Shown here piece after piece: positions 44,414-53,876 of a stretch of 64,000 nt of DNA. Position 1 is the first letter of the stretch. Every line of letters begins with the position of its first letter. The stretch is from the NCBI RefSeq assembly GCF_001613465.1, contig NZ_BDCK01000002.1, positions 186,001 to 250,000 on the forward strand, read 5' to 3'. This DNA comes from Nocardia niwae NBRC 108934 = DSM 45340. GTDB taxonomy: Bacteria > Actinomycetota > Actinomycetes > Mycobacteriales > Mycobacteriaceae. The notes under the pieces are model-generated. The model searched no databases and had not been told where the DNA came from. It worked only from the letters and a program-made list of their open reading frames with translations. A program made the translations under genes and the position numbers.

Positions 44414-45103
44414 TCAGTACGGCCGTAGCACGACCTCCGTGGGGTGCGCGTCACGCGGGGTATCGATGGCCGAGCGGACCGCGTACGCCACGGTCTCCGG
44501 CGTGAGAAAGTCCTCGGCACGGTACTCGCGTCCCTCGCCCGCGATGATCTCACGCTGCATATCGGTGTCGATGCGCCCCGGATGGATCGAGGTCACCCGC
44601 AGTTCCGGCTCCTCCTGCCGCAACGCGTCACCGAACGCGCGCAGCCCGAACTTGCTCGCCGCGTAGGAGGCCCAGCCCGCGTTGGCGCGTAGTCCGGCGC
44701 CCGAGTTGATCAGCACCACGTGCCCCCGGCCCGCCCGCAACGCGGGCAGCAGCAGGCGGGTGAGTTCGGCGACCGCGATGAGATTGGCTTCCAGCGTATT
44801 TCGCCACTGCTCGACGGTGGACCCCGCGATCGTGCCGAGATCGGCGATGCCCGCGTTGTGCACCAGCACGTTCAGGCTCCGGATCGGCGCGGCCGCTTCG
44901 GCGAGGGCGGCGTAGTCGGTCAGCTCGACCGGCCAGCCCTGCGCGGTGGGCAACTCCGCCAGGATGCCGCGCAGCGACTCCGCCGATCGCGCGCCGAGCA
45001 GCAGGTCGTGCGTGGGCGCGAGCGCGCGGGCGATCGCCGCGCCGAGGCCGCGGCTGGCGCCGGTGATCAACGCGGTCGGTTTCGGTCTCGCGGCGGAAGT
45101 CAT
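44414..45103 (-). CDS. Short-chain dehydrogenase
   Basis: This 229-residue SDR has the cofactor motif TGASRGLGAAIA near residue 15, VLVHNAGIADLG in place of the more common NNAG, and the active-site Ser and YxxxK in INSGAGLRANAGWASYAASKFG. The substrate is unknown; the closest general type is the short SDRs annotated as oxidoreductases of the YkvO/YdfG kind. ATG 45103 is chosen over an earlier in-frame start at 45112. It is divergent from the glucosylglycerate hydrolase gene at 45332. Confidence 0.92.
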   Translation of the reverse strand: MTSAARPKPTALITGASRGLGAAIARALAPTHDLLLGARSAESLRGILAELPTAQGWPVELTDYAALAEAAAPIRSLNVLVHNAGIADLGTIAGSTVEQWRNTLEANLIAVAELTRLLLPALRAGRGHVVLINSGAGLRANAGWASYAASKFGLRAFGDALRQEEPELRVTSIHPGRIDTDMQREIIAGEGREYRAEDFLTPETVAYAVRSAIDTPRDAHPTEVVLRPY

Positions 45104-45331
45104 GGGCCCCACCGTAACCGGCTGGGTGAAGAAGGCGTAAAAACGCGTAGCACTGGACGAACGACTAGCGATGCAGGCTGGATCGAGGTGAGAATCTCGA
45201 GCAGCGAATCACGGACGGGGCGTGCGAAAGTGAGAACCGCCGAACAAGAACCGGCCACGGGCCGATCGGATGAGGATGAAACGGACACCGCTGAGCGGGC
45301 ATATCTGCGGGTGACATCGCAGAATAGGGGG

Positions 45332-46669
45332 ATGGCACATCCGGGCTTCACCCCCACCCAGCTCGCGGCCCGCGCTGCCTACCTGCTGCGCGGCAACGAT
45401 CTGGGCACGATGACCAGCGCGGCGCCACGACTGTACCCGCACATGTGGAGCTGGGACGCGGCGTTCGTCGCGGTCGGTCTCGCGCCGCTGAGCGTGGAGC
45501 GCGCGGTGGTCGAGTTGGACACCTTGCTCTCGGCGCAGTGGAAGAACGGCATGATCCCGCACATCGTCTTCGCCAACGGTGTGGACGGTTACTTCCCCGG
45601 CCCGGCCCGCTGGGAGTGCCGCAAGCTGGCGGCCAACGCGCCGGACGGCCCGGACACCTCGGGAATCACCCAACCGCCCGTGCACGCCATCGCGGTGCAG
45701 CGGATCCTGGATCATTCGCGCAGGCACGGCCGCAGTACCAGGGCGGTGGCCGAGGAGTTCCTCAACCGGCGCTGGCCGGACCTGGTGCGCTGGCACCGCT
45801 GGCTGGCGCATGCCCGCGATCCCAAGGAGACCGGCCGCATCACGCTGTATCACGGCTGGGAGTCCGGGATGGACAACTCGCCGCGCTGGGATCGCGCCTA
45901 CGACCACGTGGTTCCCGGCGACCTGCCGCCCTACCGCCGCGAGGACGTGCTGGTCGTCTCCGACCCGACCCAGCGCCCCACCGACCGCGAGTACGACCGC
46001 TATCTGTGGCTGGTCGAGCAGATGCGCCGGGCGGGCTACGACGACTATCAGCTCGCCTCCACCATGAGCTTCGCCGTCGAGGACGTGTTCGTCACCGGGA
46101 TCTTCTCGCTGGCCTGCGAGGTGCTGGCCAATATCGGCGAGGAGTACAAGCAACCGCACGCGGACGTACGCGATCTCTACGCTTGGGCCGACCGGTTCCG
46201 CGCCGGCGTCGTCGCGACGACCGATGCCCGCACCGGCGCGGCCCGCGATTTCGACGTGCGGTTGCAGCGGTGGATCAACACCGAGACACTCTCCATGTTC
46301 GCGCCCCTGCTGTGTGGCGGGCTCCCCCGCGATACCGAGCGCAGCTTGCTGCGCTTGTTCGAGGGCCCGCGGTTCTGCGGGCATCCGGACCTGCGTTACG
46401 CGCTGCCGCCCTCGACGTCGCCGGTGTCCAAGGATTTCCGTTCCCGCGAGTATTGGCGCGGTCCGGTGTGGCCGGTGATGAGCTGGCTGTTCTCCTGGGT
46501 CTTCGCCCGGCGCGGCTGGGCGGAGCGCTCCTTCATGCTGCGCGCCGAGGGCTTGCGGCAGGCCAGCGACGGCAGTTTCGCCGAGTACTACGAGCCGTTC
46601 ACCGGCGAACCGCTCGGCAGCATGCAGCAGTCGTGGACGGCGGCGTCGGTCCTGGATTGGCTCGGCTGA
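45332..46669 (+). CDS. Glucosylglycerate hydrolase (GH63-like)
   Basis: This 445-residue protein matches the mycobacterial glucosylglycerate hydrolase (GgH), which splits glucosylglycerate to glucose and glycerate during recovery from nitrogen starvation. Landmarks: MWSWDAAFVAVGLA near residue 38, HGWESGMDNSPRWD with Asp181, and FAEYYEPFTGEPLG with Glu418. In M. hassiacum GgH the catalytic residues I recall are Asp182 and Glu419 in a protein of 446 residues, an almost exact fit. The ATG is preceded by AGGGGG. Glucosylglycerate synthesis genes are not nearby, and the released glycerate could feed the glycerate kinase at 27 kb. Confidence 0.9.
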   Translation: MAHPGFTPTQLAARAAYLLRGNDLGTMTSAAPRLYPHMWSWDAAFVAVGLAPLSVERAVVELDTLLSAQWKNGMIPHIVFANGVDGYFPGPARWECRKLAANAPDGPDTSGITQPPVHAIAVQRILDHSRRHGRSTRAVAEEFLNRRWPDLVRWHRWLAHARDPKETGRITLYHGWESGMDNSPRWDRAYDHVVPGDLPPYRREDVLVVSDPTQRPTDREYDRYLWLVEQMRRAGYDDYQLASTMSFAVEDVFVTGIFSLACEVLANIGEEYKQPHADVRDLYAWADRFRAGVVATTDARTGAARDFDVRLQRWINTETLSMFAPLLCGGLPRDTERSLLRLFEGPRFCGHPDLRYALPPSTSPVSKDFRSREYWRGPVWPVMSWLFSWVFARRGWAERSFMLRAEGLRQASDGSFAEYYEPFTGEPLGSMQQSWTAASVLDWLG

Positions 46670-46742
46670 GGGCTCAGGACACGTCTGACACCCCACCCGT
46701 CACACTGGTAACAATCAGAGCGAGTGGCTATCGTCGTGCGGC

Positions 46743-47480
46743 ATGGACACCTGGAGGTCGACCCCCCGCCGCGCCGCGGCGCTGTCGCTGATCACACTGT
46801 CCGGCATACTCGCCACCGCGCTACCCGCGACCGCCGCGCCGACCGGTCCGGACGTCTCCTCCTGGCAGCACACCGACGGAAGCCTGATCGACTGGTTCGC
46901 GGTCAAGCGTTCGGGCCACAACTTCGCCATGGTCAAGGCCACCGAGGGGCTCAACTACATCAATCCGTACTTCGTGCCCGACAGCCTGCTGATGCGCGCG
47001 GCGGGCATGGCCCGCGGCACCTACCACTATGCCCGGCCCAACCTGCCACCCGAACCACAGGCCGCGATGTACGCCGCGGTGGTGCTGGGACAGAACGGAC
47101 CGCTCGACCTGCCACCGGTACTGGACCTGGAGAACACCGGCGGCCTCGGCCCCGCGGCCCTGATCGACTGGACCCACCGCTACTTGAACACCGTGGAAGC
47201 GCTCACCGGCCGCGTCCCGATCCTCTACACCTATCCCAACTTCTGGCATACCGCGATGGCCGACACCGCCGAATTCGCCGAGTACCCGCTTTGGATCGCC
47301 GACTATCGCGGCAACGCCCAACCGGAAGTCCCCGGCGGCTGGTCCACTTGGACGTTCTGGCAGACCACCGACAGCGGCGCCATCCCCGGCATCGCGGGCC
47401 GCGTCGACCTCAACGTCTACAGCGGCGCCCAAGGCGATTTCGCCCGCTTCGCGAACATGAGCGGCACCGGCAGCGGATGA
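46743..47480 (+). CDS. Secreted GH25 lysozyme-like muramidase
   Basis: This 245-residue protein has a signal peptide ending near PATAAP and a GH25 domain: PDVSSWQHTDGSLIDW near residue 35, FAMVKATEGLNYINPYF, AGMARGTYHYARPN, and the catalytic pair in PPVLDLENTGG. GH25 enzymes cut the beta-1,4 bond between N-acetylmuramic acid and N-acetylglucosamine. No extra binding domain is present. It probably remodels the cell's own wall or attacks competitors; it stands alone and is convergent with the PhoX gene. Confidence 0.9.
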   Translation: MDTWRSTPRRAAALSLITLSGILATALPATAAPTGPDVSSWQHTDGSLIDWFAVKRSGHNFAMVKATEGLNYINPYFVPDSLLMRAAGMARGTYHYARPNLPPEPQAAMYAAVVLGQNGPLDLPPVLDLENTGGLGPAALIDWTHRYLNTVEALTGRVPILYTYPNFWHTAMADTAEFAEYPLWIADYRGNAQPEVPGGWSTWTFWQTTDSGAIPGIAGRVDLNVYSGAQGDFARFANMSGTGSG

Positions 47481-47591
47481 GAGTGGAGCCGCTACCCGCC
47501 CAGTCGAGTAGCGGCCCCACCCGTGGGAAAAGCCGCGGAGGGTGGTCGGCCGTGGTTGCAGGGGGCCGGTGGGGCGCCGCGGCTGTGGTCG

Positions 47592-49655
47592 TCAGACGCC
47601 GATGCGGCCGCCGTTCTTCTTCCAGACTGCCACGACCGACGGGCGCGGCTGGGCCGTGCCGCCGTCGGGCCAGTGCGACAACGGGTTGTCGGGTGTGGCG
47701 TCGTCGGCTTCACCCGGGTGCTGCACGCAGACCATGACCCGCGCCTCGCCGACCACCGGGCCACAGGTCTCCGCGCCGCGCGGGACGGTGAGGAACTGCT
47801 TGGTCTGGCCGCGATTCGGGCCGTCGAGCACCACGGAGAACAATCCGTCGTTCGACTTCGACGCGTTGCCGTCGGTGGAGATCCACAGGTTGCCGTACGG
47901 GTCGAAGGCCAGGTTGTCCGGGCAGGAGATCGGGCTCACCTCGGACTTGTCGTATCCGGCGTAATAGGTGTCGGCCGCCGCGGGATCACCGCAGACCAGC
48001 AGCAGCGACCAGGTGAACGTGGTGCCGGTGTGGTTGTCGTCGATCTCCAGGATCTGGCCGTTCTTGTTCAGCTTGCGCGGGTTCGCCTCGTCCGGGCCCT
48101 GCTTGCCTTCCGCGCCGCGGTTGTCGTTGTTGGTCAGCGCCACGTACACCTTGCCGGTGTAAGGGTTGGCCTCGAAGTCCTCCGGGCGGTCCATCTTGGT
48201 GGCGCCGACCTTGTCGGCGGCCATGCGGGTGAACACCGCCACCTCTTCCGCGCTCATGCCGTCGACCAGCGACTTGCCCTTGCCGTCCGCGCCGGTCTCC
48301 AGCAGCGGGATCCACTGGCCGGTACCGGTGAAACCCTTGTCCGACGGCTTCGCGCCGGTGCCGTCGATCTTGTCCGCGTGATCACCGGTGAGTTTGGCGA
48401 CGTACAGGGTGCCCGCGTCCAGAATGGTCAGGTTGTGCCGCATGCTGGCCGCGCCGGTGCCCGACTGGATCTTGCGCGAGGACACGAACTTGTACATGTA
48501 GTCGAACTTCTCGTCGTCACCGGTGTAGGAGACGACGTCGCCGTTCTCGGTGACGTAGATGGTCGCGCCCTCGTGCTTGAGCCGTCCCATCGCGGTGTGC
48601 TTGATCGGCGTCGAGGTCGGGTCCCACGGATCCACCTCGACGACGTAACCGAAGCGGTTGGCCTCGTTGGGTTCCTGCGCCAAATCGAAGCGCTTGTCGG
48701 CGCGCTCCCACTGGTTGGCGGTCTTGCCCGCGGAGAAGCCGTAGCGCTTCAGCCGGGCCGCGGCGGCAGACTCGGTCACCTTGTCGCCGTTGGCGAAGTA
48801 GCCGTTGAAGTTCTCCTCACCGGACAGCACGGTGCCCCACGGCGTCAGGCCGCCGGAGCAGTTGGCGAAGGTGCCGAGCACCTTGGTGCCGGTGGGATCG
48901 GCCGAGGTCTTCACGAACTCGCTGCCCGCGGCGGGACCGGTCAGCTCGAACTCAGTGGTCGCGGTGATCCTGCGGTTGTACTTGCCGAAGGCGGGAACCA
49001 GCTTGCCCGAACCGGATTCACCCTTGACCTCGACCACGGACAAGCCGTGGGCGGCCATGGTGATCGCGATCTGCTCGTCGGTCGGCGCGTCCTTGTTGTA
49101 GCCACGGAACATGTGCGGGCTGGTGGTGTACTCGTGATTGACCACCAGCAAGTAGCCGTTCGCCTGACCCTCGATCGGCAGCAGGGCGGCGAAGTCGTTG
49201 TTGTAGCCGAACTGCTCGGCCTGCGCGGCGGCGGTTTGCTTGTCGAAGTCGAAGGCGGGCGCGCCCGGGAACAGCGGATCGCCCCAGCGGATCACCACGG
49301 ACTGCTCGTAGCCGTCCGGGATCACCACGGCGTCTTCCTTGTTCGGTGCGACGGCGGTGAAATCGGTTCCGGTTCCGGGCGGCCCGGCGGGCGAGGCCGA
49401 CACCGCGGGCTTCGGCTCGTCGTCACCGCAGGCCGCGAGCACGCTGCCCGCGCCGACCGCGAGCACCGCGGCCGCGCCGCCCTTGATCAGTCCGCGCCGG
49501 TTCAGCGAGCTGACAATGTCACCGAAGTAGGCGCCCGCGGAAGTGTTCGGCGTCTCGTGGAAGCACGCGTTCGCGCACTTGTACTCACAGGTGACGGCAG
49601 CGCGTGACGACTGTCCGTCGTGCTTCACGAAAAGGGCGAGTGGCTGAAGACTCAC
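47592..49655 (-). CDS. PhoX-family secreted phosphatase-like protein (DUF839)
   Basis: This 687-residue protein is of the PhoX type, calcium- and iron-dependent alkaline phosphatases. A Tat signal is present but starts about 50 residues in (NRRGLIKGG, then VLAAC), preceded by a segment with TCEYKCANACFH that is typical of actinobacterial members. Landmarks of the mature protein include LLVVNHEYT, CSGGLTPWGTVLSGEENFNGYF, RFGYVVEVDPWDP, and NPYTGKVYVALTNN. The Cys in VLAAC suggests a Tat-exported lipoprotein. GTG 49655 follows AGGAG. No pho box was identified. Confidence 0.9.
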   Translation of the reverse strand: MSLQPLALFVKHDGQSSRAAVTCEYKCANACFHETPNTSAGAYFGDIVSSLNRRGLIKGGAAAVLAVGAGSVLAACGDDEPKPAVSASPAGPPGTGTDFTAVAPNKEDAVVIPDGYEQSVVIRWGDPLFPGAPAFDFDKQTAAAQAEQFGYNNDFAALLPIEGQANGYLLVVNHEYTTSPHMFRGYNKDAPTDEQIAITMAAHGLSVVEVKGESGSGKLVPAFGKYNRRITATTEFELTGPAAGSEFVKTSADPTGTKVLGTFANCSGGLTPWGTVLSGEENFNGYFANGDKVTESAAAARLKRYGFSAGKTANQWERADKRFDLAQEPNEANRFGYVVEVDPWDPTSTPIKHTAMGRLKHEGATIYVTENGDVVSYTGDDEKFDYMYKFVSSRKIQSGTGAASMRHNLTILDAGTLYVAKLTGDHADKIDGTGAKPSDKGFTGTGQWIPLLETGADGKGKSLVDGMSAEEVAVFTRMAADKVGATKMDRPEDFEANPYTGKVYVALTNNDNRGAEGKQGPDEANPRKLNKNGQILEIDDNHTGTTFTWSLLLVCGDPAAADTYYAGYDKSEVSPISCPDNLAFDPYGNLWISTDGNASKSNDGLFSVVLDGPNRGQTKQFLTVPRGAETCGPVVGEARVMVCVQHPGEADDATPDNPLSHWPDGGTAQPRPSVVAVWKKNGGRIGV

Positions 49656-49783
49656 GGTGACTCCTGGGTTGGGCCGATGGCCGCACGGTAAACCATCCGG
49701 ACAATCCGGAAGGGACGGCAAAGTGAACAACCGCCCAATTAGGTAACCCTCAAATTGCCGGACCGCCAGACCTGGGAACAAAC

Positions 49784-49826
49784 GAATGCCGCGCCGATTC
49801 GATGATCTCGAATCGACGCGGCATTT
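49784..49826 (-). terminator. Strong hairpin downstream of 50689 gene
   Basis: Bases 49784-49802 pair with 49808-49826 over 19 positions with a single C-A mismatch and a loop of five. On the left-reading strand the hairpin is followed by a T-rich stretch (TTCGTTTGTT), as expected for an intrinsic terminator. It lies 63 bases after the stop of the gene ending at 49889 and upstream of the PhoX gene. Confidence 0.7.
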
Positions 49827-49888
49827 GTCTCTGCAAGCGGTTGCCTCGGTTCCTTCCGGCCCGGCGCGAAGTTCGTCCGGCTCACCCA

Positions 49889-50689
49889 TCAGGCGTTCAC
49901 CGGAAGGGCGATGACGACCTCGCTCTCGTTCTCGGGCAGGTAGTGCGCCCGCAGGATGCGGCCCACCTGCACTTGGGCGACACTGGCGGGTGCGAGGAAC
50001 TTCGTCACCCGGGTCGCGAAGCTCGACCCGTCGGGCCGGGTGACGACCAGGCCGAGTTCGACCTCGGAGTGACCGTCGCGGATGTTGCCGGTCACCGACA
50101 GCGCCTGCACCACCGCCTGGGTGGCGATGCCGCGCTCGGCGATGTCGAGCTTGTGCCGGGTGGTGATGCCCTTGCGGATCAGGGACTCGTTCATCGCGTG
50201 CTGCGCGGCGGAGGCGTCGCCGGACAGGTCGACCTCGACCCGGTCGGTGCGGCCGGGCAGGTAGCGCACCGGAAGCACCACTCCGGCGCGCAGCAGGGCC
50301 AGTTCGGTGAGCGGCACGATCATCTTCGCCGAGGAGTGGAAGGTCTTGCCGTCCGCGCCCTCGACGCTGAACTCGACGTGGACCTGCGGCTGGTCGTTGA
50401 CGGTGACCCCGGTCTGCCGCACCGATCGGACAGTGCCGAGGCCGGTGAGCCCGCCGCGGAACTCCGCGCTGTTGCGTCCGGTCAAGGCGCTGACGATCCC
50501 TTCGCCGGTGAACGCGAAGACCATGGGGACCAGGGTGAGCGCGATGATCGGCAGCGCCATCTCGAAGCCGAGCCAGCCCATTCCGGCGGGCTCCCATTCG
50601 CTGGCCGGGACGTAGGTGACGGCGTGGTAGACGTAGTAGCCGATCGCGACGGCGGCGAGGGCGAGGGCGAGCAGACGGAACTTGTTCAT
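49889..50689 (-). CDS. Membrane protein with tandem DUF3592-like domains
   Basis: This 266-residue protein has two membrane helices (LLALALAAVAIGYYVYHAV and a second near 45-65), then two related beta-rich domains: GLGTVRSVRQTGVTVNDQPQVHVEFSVEGADG near 84, ending in VPVRYLPGRTDRVEV, and GIATQAVVQALSVTGNIRDGHSEVELGLVV near 185, ending in LRAHYLPENESEVVI. The pattern resembles DUF3592. The function is unknown. ATG 50689 has AAAGGA upstream. It lies downstream of an LpqH-like lipoprotein gene on the same strand with a 99-base gap. Confidence 0.75.
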   Translation of the reverse strand: MNKFRLLALALAAVAIGYYVYHAVTYVPASEWEPAGMGWLGFEMALPIIALTLVPMVFAFTGEGIVSALTGRNSAEFRGGLTGLGTVRSVRQTGVTVNDQPQVHVEFSVEGADGKTFHSSAKMIVPLTELALLRAGVVLPVRYLPGRTDRVEVDLSGDASAAQHAMNESLIRKGITTRHKLDIAERGIATQAVVQALSVTGNIRDGHSEVELGLVVTRPDGSSFATRVTKFLAPASVAQVQVGRILRAHYLPENESEVVIALPVNA

Positions 50690-50788
50690 GACTTTTCCTT
50701 TTCGGTGTCGAAGATTCGGGTTCGCCACGCCCCGTCATCCCTGAGGTTCGAGCGGGATGACGGGGCGGACCGGGGAAACACGCTGCGA

Positions 50789-51319
50789 TCAGGCGCCGAC
50801 GATGGACGAGCAGGCGAAGGTGATGTCGAACTTCGACGTCTTCGGGCCGGCCAGCGGGTTGGTCAGGTCGGGCGCGCCCACGCCCTCGCCGGTGACCTTG
50901 AAGGTGTTGCCGTCCTTCACCACCGTGGCGGAGCCGCCCGGCATGCCGTTGCCGAAGCCGACCGCGTAGGGCAGGCCGTTGTCGCCGCCTTTGCTGCCCG
51001 CGATCCCGACGGCCTGCACGGTGTTGGCGTCGGTGATGGTCGCGCTCACCGAAAGGTTGCCGTAGGCGGAGTTCTCGGTGTCGGTCAGCGCCAGCGCCAG
51101 GGTGCCGCCCTGCTTCGCGCAGGTGGTGGTGAACTTCGCGTCGAAGGCCTTGCCATCGACGGAAGCGACCGACTTCCCCGCCGGGGCGGCCGGCTGCGCC
51201 GAGGACGGAGCGGGCGCGGCGGGCGAGCTCCCCTTGCTGTCCCCGCATCCGGTGAGCACCGCGACGGCGGCGGTGGCGGCGAAAGCGGCAGCTGCGATGC
51301 GGAGCGAAGTGGTGTTCAT
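50789..51319 (-). CDS. LpqH-like (19 kDa) lipoprotein antigen
   Basis: This 176-residue protein has a lipoprotein signal ending in VLTGC near residue 25, a Ser/Ala/Pro linker to about residue 48, then a domain with DGKAFDAKFTTTCAKQGGTLALALTD and a closing TSKFDITFACSSIVGA. The Cys pair (TTTC and FAC) probably forms a disulfide. This is the mycobacterial 19 kDa LpqH family, a lipid-anchored envelope protein and TLR2 ligand in mycobacteria. Its cellular job is unknown. Confidence 0.88.
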   Translation of the reverse strand: MNTTSLRIAAAAFAATAAVAVLTGCGDSKGSSPAAPAPSSAQPAAPAGKSVASVDGKAFDAKFTTTCAKQGGTLALALTDTENSAYGNLSVSATITDANTVQAVGIAGSKGGDNGLPYAVGFGNGMPGGSATVVKDGNTFKVTGEGVGAPDLTNPLAGPKTSKFDITFACSSIVGA

Positions 51320-51694
51320 GGTCTGCGTCCTTGTCGTTCGAGGGGCGGCGCCCCTGGTTCTGTTTCTCCGGCCTCCTGTCGGGCCGTTGAGAAAAAGGTA
51401 GGAACGATTCGCGCCCTACCGATCCCAGGTTTTCCGCATTTACGCAGGTAGACGCCGTGCGACTAGAGCGATCAGGACCGGCTCAGGTCCTCGAACGCGC
51501 CGACACCCTGACATCCGAACTCAGCCTGCACCGGATCCGGTCCGCGGTTCGAGCAGTACGACGAAGATGAACTCGACGAGGACGAAGACAAACGCCGCTT
51601 TTACCGCCCTGCGGCGACCTCGACCTTCTCGCAATGGACCCGGCTACGGCATCGCCCGGCTGGATCGCGCACTGGAGGTACGGCCGGTAGCGCA
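51320..51694. other. Intergenic region without a convincing gene
   Basis: These 375 bases hold no open frame with good composition. They should contain the promoter of the left-reading LpqH-like gene. Short frames are present but Arg-rich, as expected by chance. Confidence 0.4.
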
Positions 51695-51916
51695 ATGATG
51701 CCCACGCTCATCGCCTTCGGAGTCGTCTTGTGGCTCGCGCTCTGCTTCGTCGTGACCACGGCCACCCTCGAGTACCGCGTCACCCGTGCGGAAAAGCTCT
51801 ATCTGGCGTCGGCCGCGAGCCCATCGCTTCCATCCGACGTCGAAATAGAGCATCTATGTGACCTCACCGAGCCGCGCCGCGATCCGTGGGTGCGCGCGGA
51901 ACCGGTTCCGGCGTAA
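51695..51916 (+). CDS. Possible small membrane protein
   Basis: A 73-codon frame starts with tandem ATG codons, has one clear membrane helix (LIAFGVVLWLALCFVVTTATL, residues 5-25), and an acidic C-terminal part (SDVEIEHLCDLTEP). The composition is more protein-like than the chance frames around it. The ribosome site is poor. It could be a real small membrane protein or a remnant, because the following kilobase is decayed. Confidence 0.4.
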   Translation: MMPTLIAFGVVLWLALCFVVTTATLEYRVTRAEKLYLASAASPSLPSDVEIEHLCDLTEPRRDPWVRAEPVPA

Positions 51917-52320
51917 CCGCTGCCGCTTCGCCTGAAGCGTGGCGGCCATACGCACATAACTCCGCAAGTTCTGTCGCGGCTCCGCGCCGCCTTCTCGTGG
52001 GAGGTGTTCGACAAAATGGCCACCAACGGCGATGCCGAGGCCGACTCGAGCGGGCCGTGCTACGACACCGACGTCCTCGCCCGGACACTTTCGTAGTCGG
52101 ACCACAACAACCCGAACTGGCCGATGCAGAGTTACGAGACGGCCTACCACCATCACCAGGATTGCCCACCCATGAGTGGCACATGGTGGAGGGGCTTCCC
52201 GGGTTTTGCCGCAACCATGTGCCACTCGCAGCCGGCCGGTTCAGCCGTAGCGGAGACTGTCGGGCACTGCTATGTAGCGGCGTGCTCGGGTGGCCATCAG
52301 ATGGGCGTGATGCAGGTTGA
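51917..52320. other. Apparently decayed region, no gene recognised
   Basis: These 404 bases contain no convincing frame on either strand. One stretch near 51985-52085 reads well for about 30 residues before a stop, but has no start. Next to it are two gene fragments, so it is probably also remnant DNA. Confidence 0.4.
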
Positions 52321-52808
52321 TCACTGCGCGGCTCCTTCCGCCGCGGCGGCGTGCACCGGTCGACGATGCAGGACCAGCTTGGTGGTGTGCGCGGTGTACG
52401 CCTCGGGGGCGTCCTCCCAATCGGCCGTGAGGGTGGTCACCTGTTCGGCGGGGAAATCATGCTCGGCAATGAAATTCAGGAGCTCCGGCAGGACCGGCCG
52501 CACATGAGAGACCCCGATCTGCAAGGTGGCGTCGTTCGCGTACATATGCATCAGGGGGACCTTGGTGCCAACCGGGAGGTAGTAGCCGACGGGCCGGCAG
52601 AACCCGCCCGGCGCAAGCGACCGCAGCGCGGCGTCGACTCCTGCGGCCGAAGAGGTGCCTTCCACGGCGCTGTCGTAGTCGCGGCGCGGAATGTCGGTGA
52701 GCCGCCGATTACCCTTCGCGGCAGCGGAGTGCACTGTGGCGCCGAGATTTTCGGCGATCTCCAGGCGCTCGCGCCGATGATCGACGTAGTCCACGACCTC
52801 CGCTCCCA
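52321..52808 (-). pseudogene. Truncated zinc-type alcohol dehydrogenase (C-terminal part)
   Basis: About 162 codons encode the C-terminal half of a medium-chain dehydrogenase: GAEVVDYVDHRRERLEIAENLGATVH, the end of the Rossmann fold, then GVDAALRSLAPGGFCRPVGYY and the ending EDAPEAYTAHTTKLVLHR. The N-terminal catalytic domain with the zinc ligands and the GxGxxG loop is absent. The similarity stops abruptly near 52805, where a TetR-like fragment begins on the other strand. So this looks like a deletion relic with an intact 3' end. Confidence 0.65.
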
Positions 52809-53016
52809 ATGGACCGACCTGCTCACTGTGGCGCTGCGCGAACACGGAGCCGACCAGGCCGACGCCGAGCAGACCGCCACGCTGATCGTCGCCGCGTTAG
52901 AAGGAAGCGTGGCCATATGCCGCGTCGAACGCAGCACGCGGGCACTGGACCGTATCAGTGCGAAGCTCGAGAACATCGTCTCGGAAACGATCACACGGAC
53001 CGATCGCGGACACTGA
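52805..53016 (+). pseudogene. Truncated TetR-family regulator (C-terminal part)
   Basis: About 70 codons encode the ligand-binding C-terminus of a TetR regulator of the LmrA/YxaF type: QWTDLLTVALREHGADQADAEQTATLIVAALEGSVAICRVERSTRALDRISAKLEN (landmarks: VAALEG and RVERST). The helix-turn-helix and the first ligand helices are missing. Similarity begins at about 52805, exactly where the alcohol dehydrogenase fragment on the other strand ends. Confidence 0.6.
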
Positions 53017-53206
53017 TTGCCCACCGGACGGTCCATCCGCACATTGCGATCCCACACCGGCGTGCAGAGGGAGGCGCCCCCCTCATCCTTCCCGGGTGAA
53101 TCATCCCGCGGACTCCGGTCAGAGCACAGGGCGGCATCTACGACACCACAGCTCGACACCCTTTGAACAGCGTGGTAGCCGGGCCCGCTGCCCTAGGGTT
53201 CAGAAG

Positions 53207-53866
53207 ATGGGCGCTGTCCTGGGTGATCTGTTGCCTCTCGCGGTCGGTGTCGCGATCTCACCGATCCCGATCATCGCGGCGATCCTGATGATTCTGTCGG
53301 CCCACGCGGGCGGCGCCGGTCGCGGGTTCGCACTGGGCTGGGTCGTCGGCATCCTCGCGGCGACGACGCTCGTGACGCTGCTGTCCGGGCCGCTGGGCGG
53401 TTCGGCCGATCGGCAACCCTCGGTGGCGGGCGCATGGGTGAAGATCGCGCTCGGGATACTGCTGCTCGGGCTGGCCGCGGCACAGTGGCGGTCGCGCACC
53501 GACACCGACGTACCCGGGTGGATGCGCGCGGTCGACCGATTGACCGTCACCAAGGCCACCGGGCTGGGGATCTTGTTGTCCGCGGTGAATCCGAAGAATC
53601 TGCTGCTGTGCCTGTCCGCGGGCGTGATCATCGGCTCCAGCAGCACCAGCGGCGGCGGCCAGGTCCTCGCCGTCGCCATGTTCACTCTGCTCGCCGCCTC
53701 CAGTGTGCTGGCCGTGATTCTCGGCTACACCCTCGCCGCCGACCGGCTACGCACCCCGCTCGAACGCCTCCGCGATCGGCTGCAGAACAACAGCCACCTC
53801 GTATTGGCCATCGTGCTGCTCATCATGGGCACGGTAGTACTCGGCAAAGGTCTCCGGGGCCTCTGA
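53207..53866 (+). CDS. GAP-family membrane protein (Sap-like)
   Basis: This 219-residue protein has six membrane helices with the pattern of the GAP/sulfolipid-1-addressing protein family (PF11139): VLGDLLPLAVGVAISPIPIIAAILMIL at the start, FALGWVVGILAATTLVTLL, and the central KATGLGILLSAVNPKNLLLCLSAG. In mycobacteria Sap-type proteins help MmpL transporters with lipid export; here the partner is unknown. The ATG is at the start of the first helix. It is convergent with the DoxX gene; strong hairpins lie between them. Confidence 0.85.
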   Translation: MGAVLGDLLPLAVGVAISPIPIIAAILMILSAHAGGAGRGFALGWVVGILAATTLVTLLSGPLGGSADRQPSVAGAWVKIALGILLLGLAAAQWRSRTDTDVPGWMRAVDRLTVTKATGLGILLSAVNPKNLLLCLSAGVIIGSSSTSGGGQVLAVAMFTLLAASSVLAVILGYTLAADRLRTPLERLRDRLQNNSHLVLAIVLLIMGTVVLGKGLRGL

Positions 53867-53876
53867 CGAAATCATC

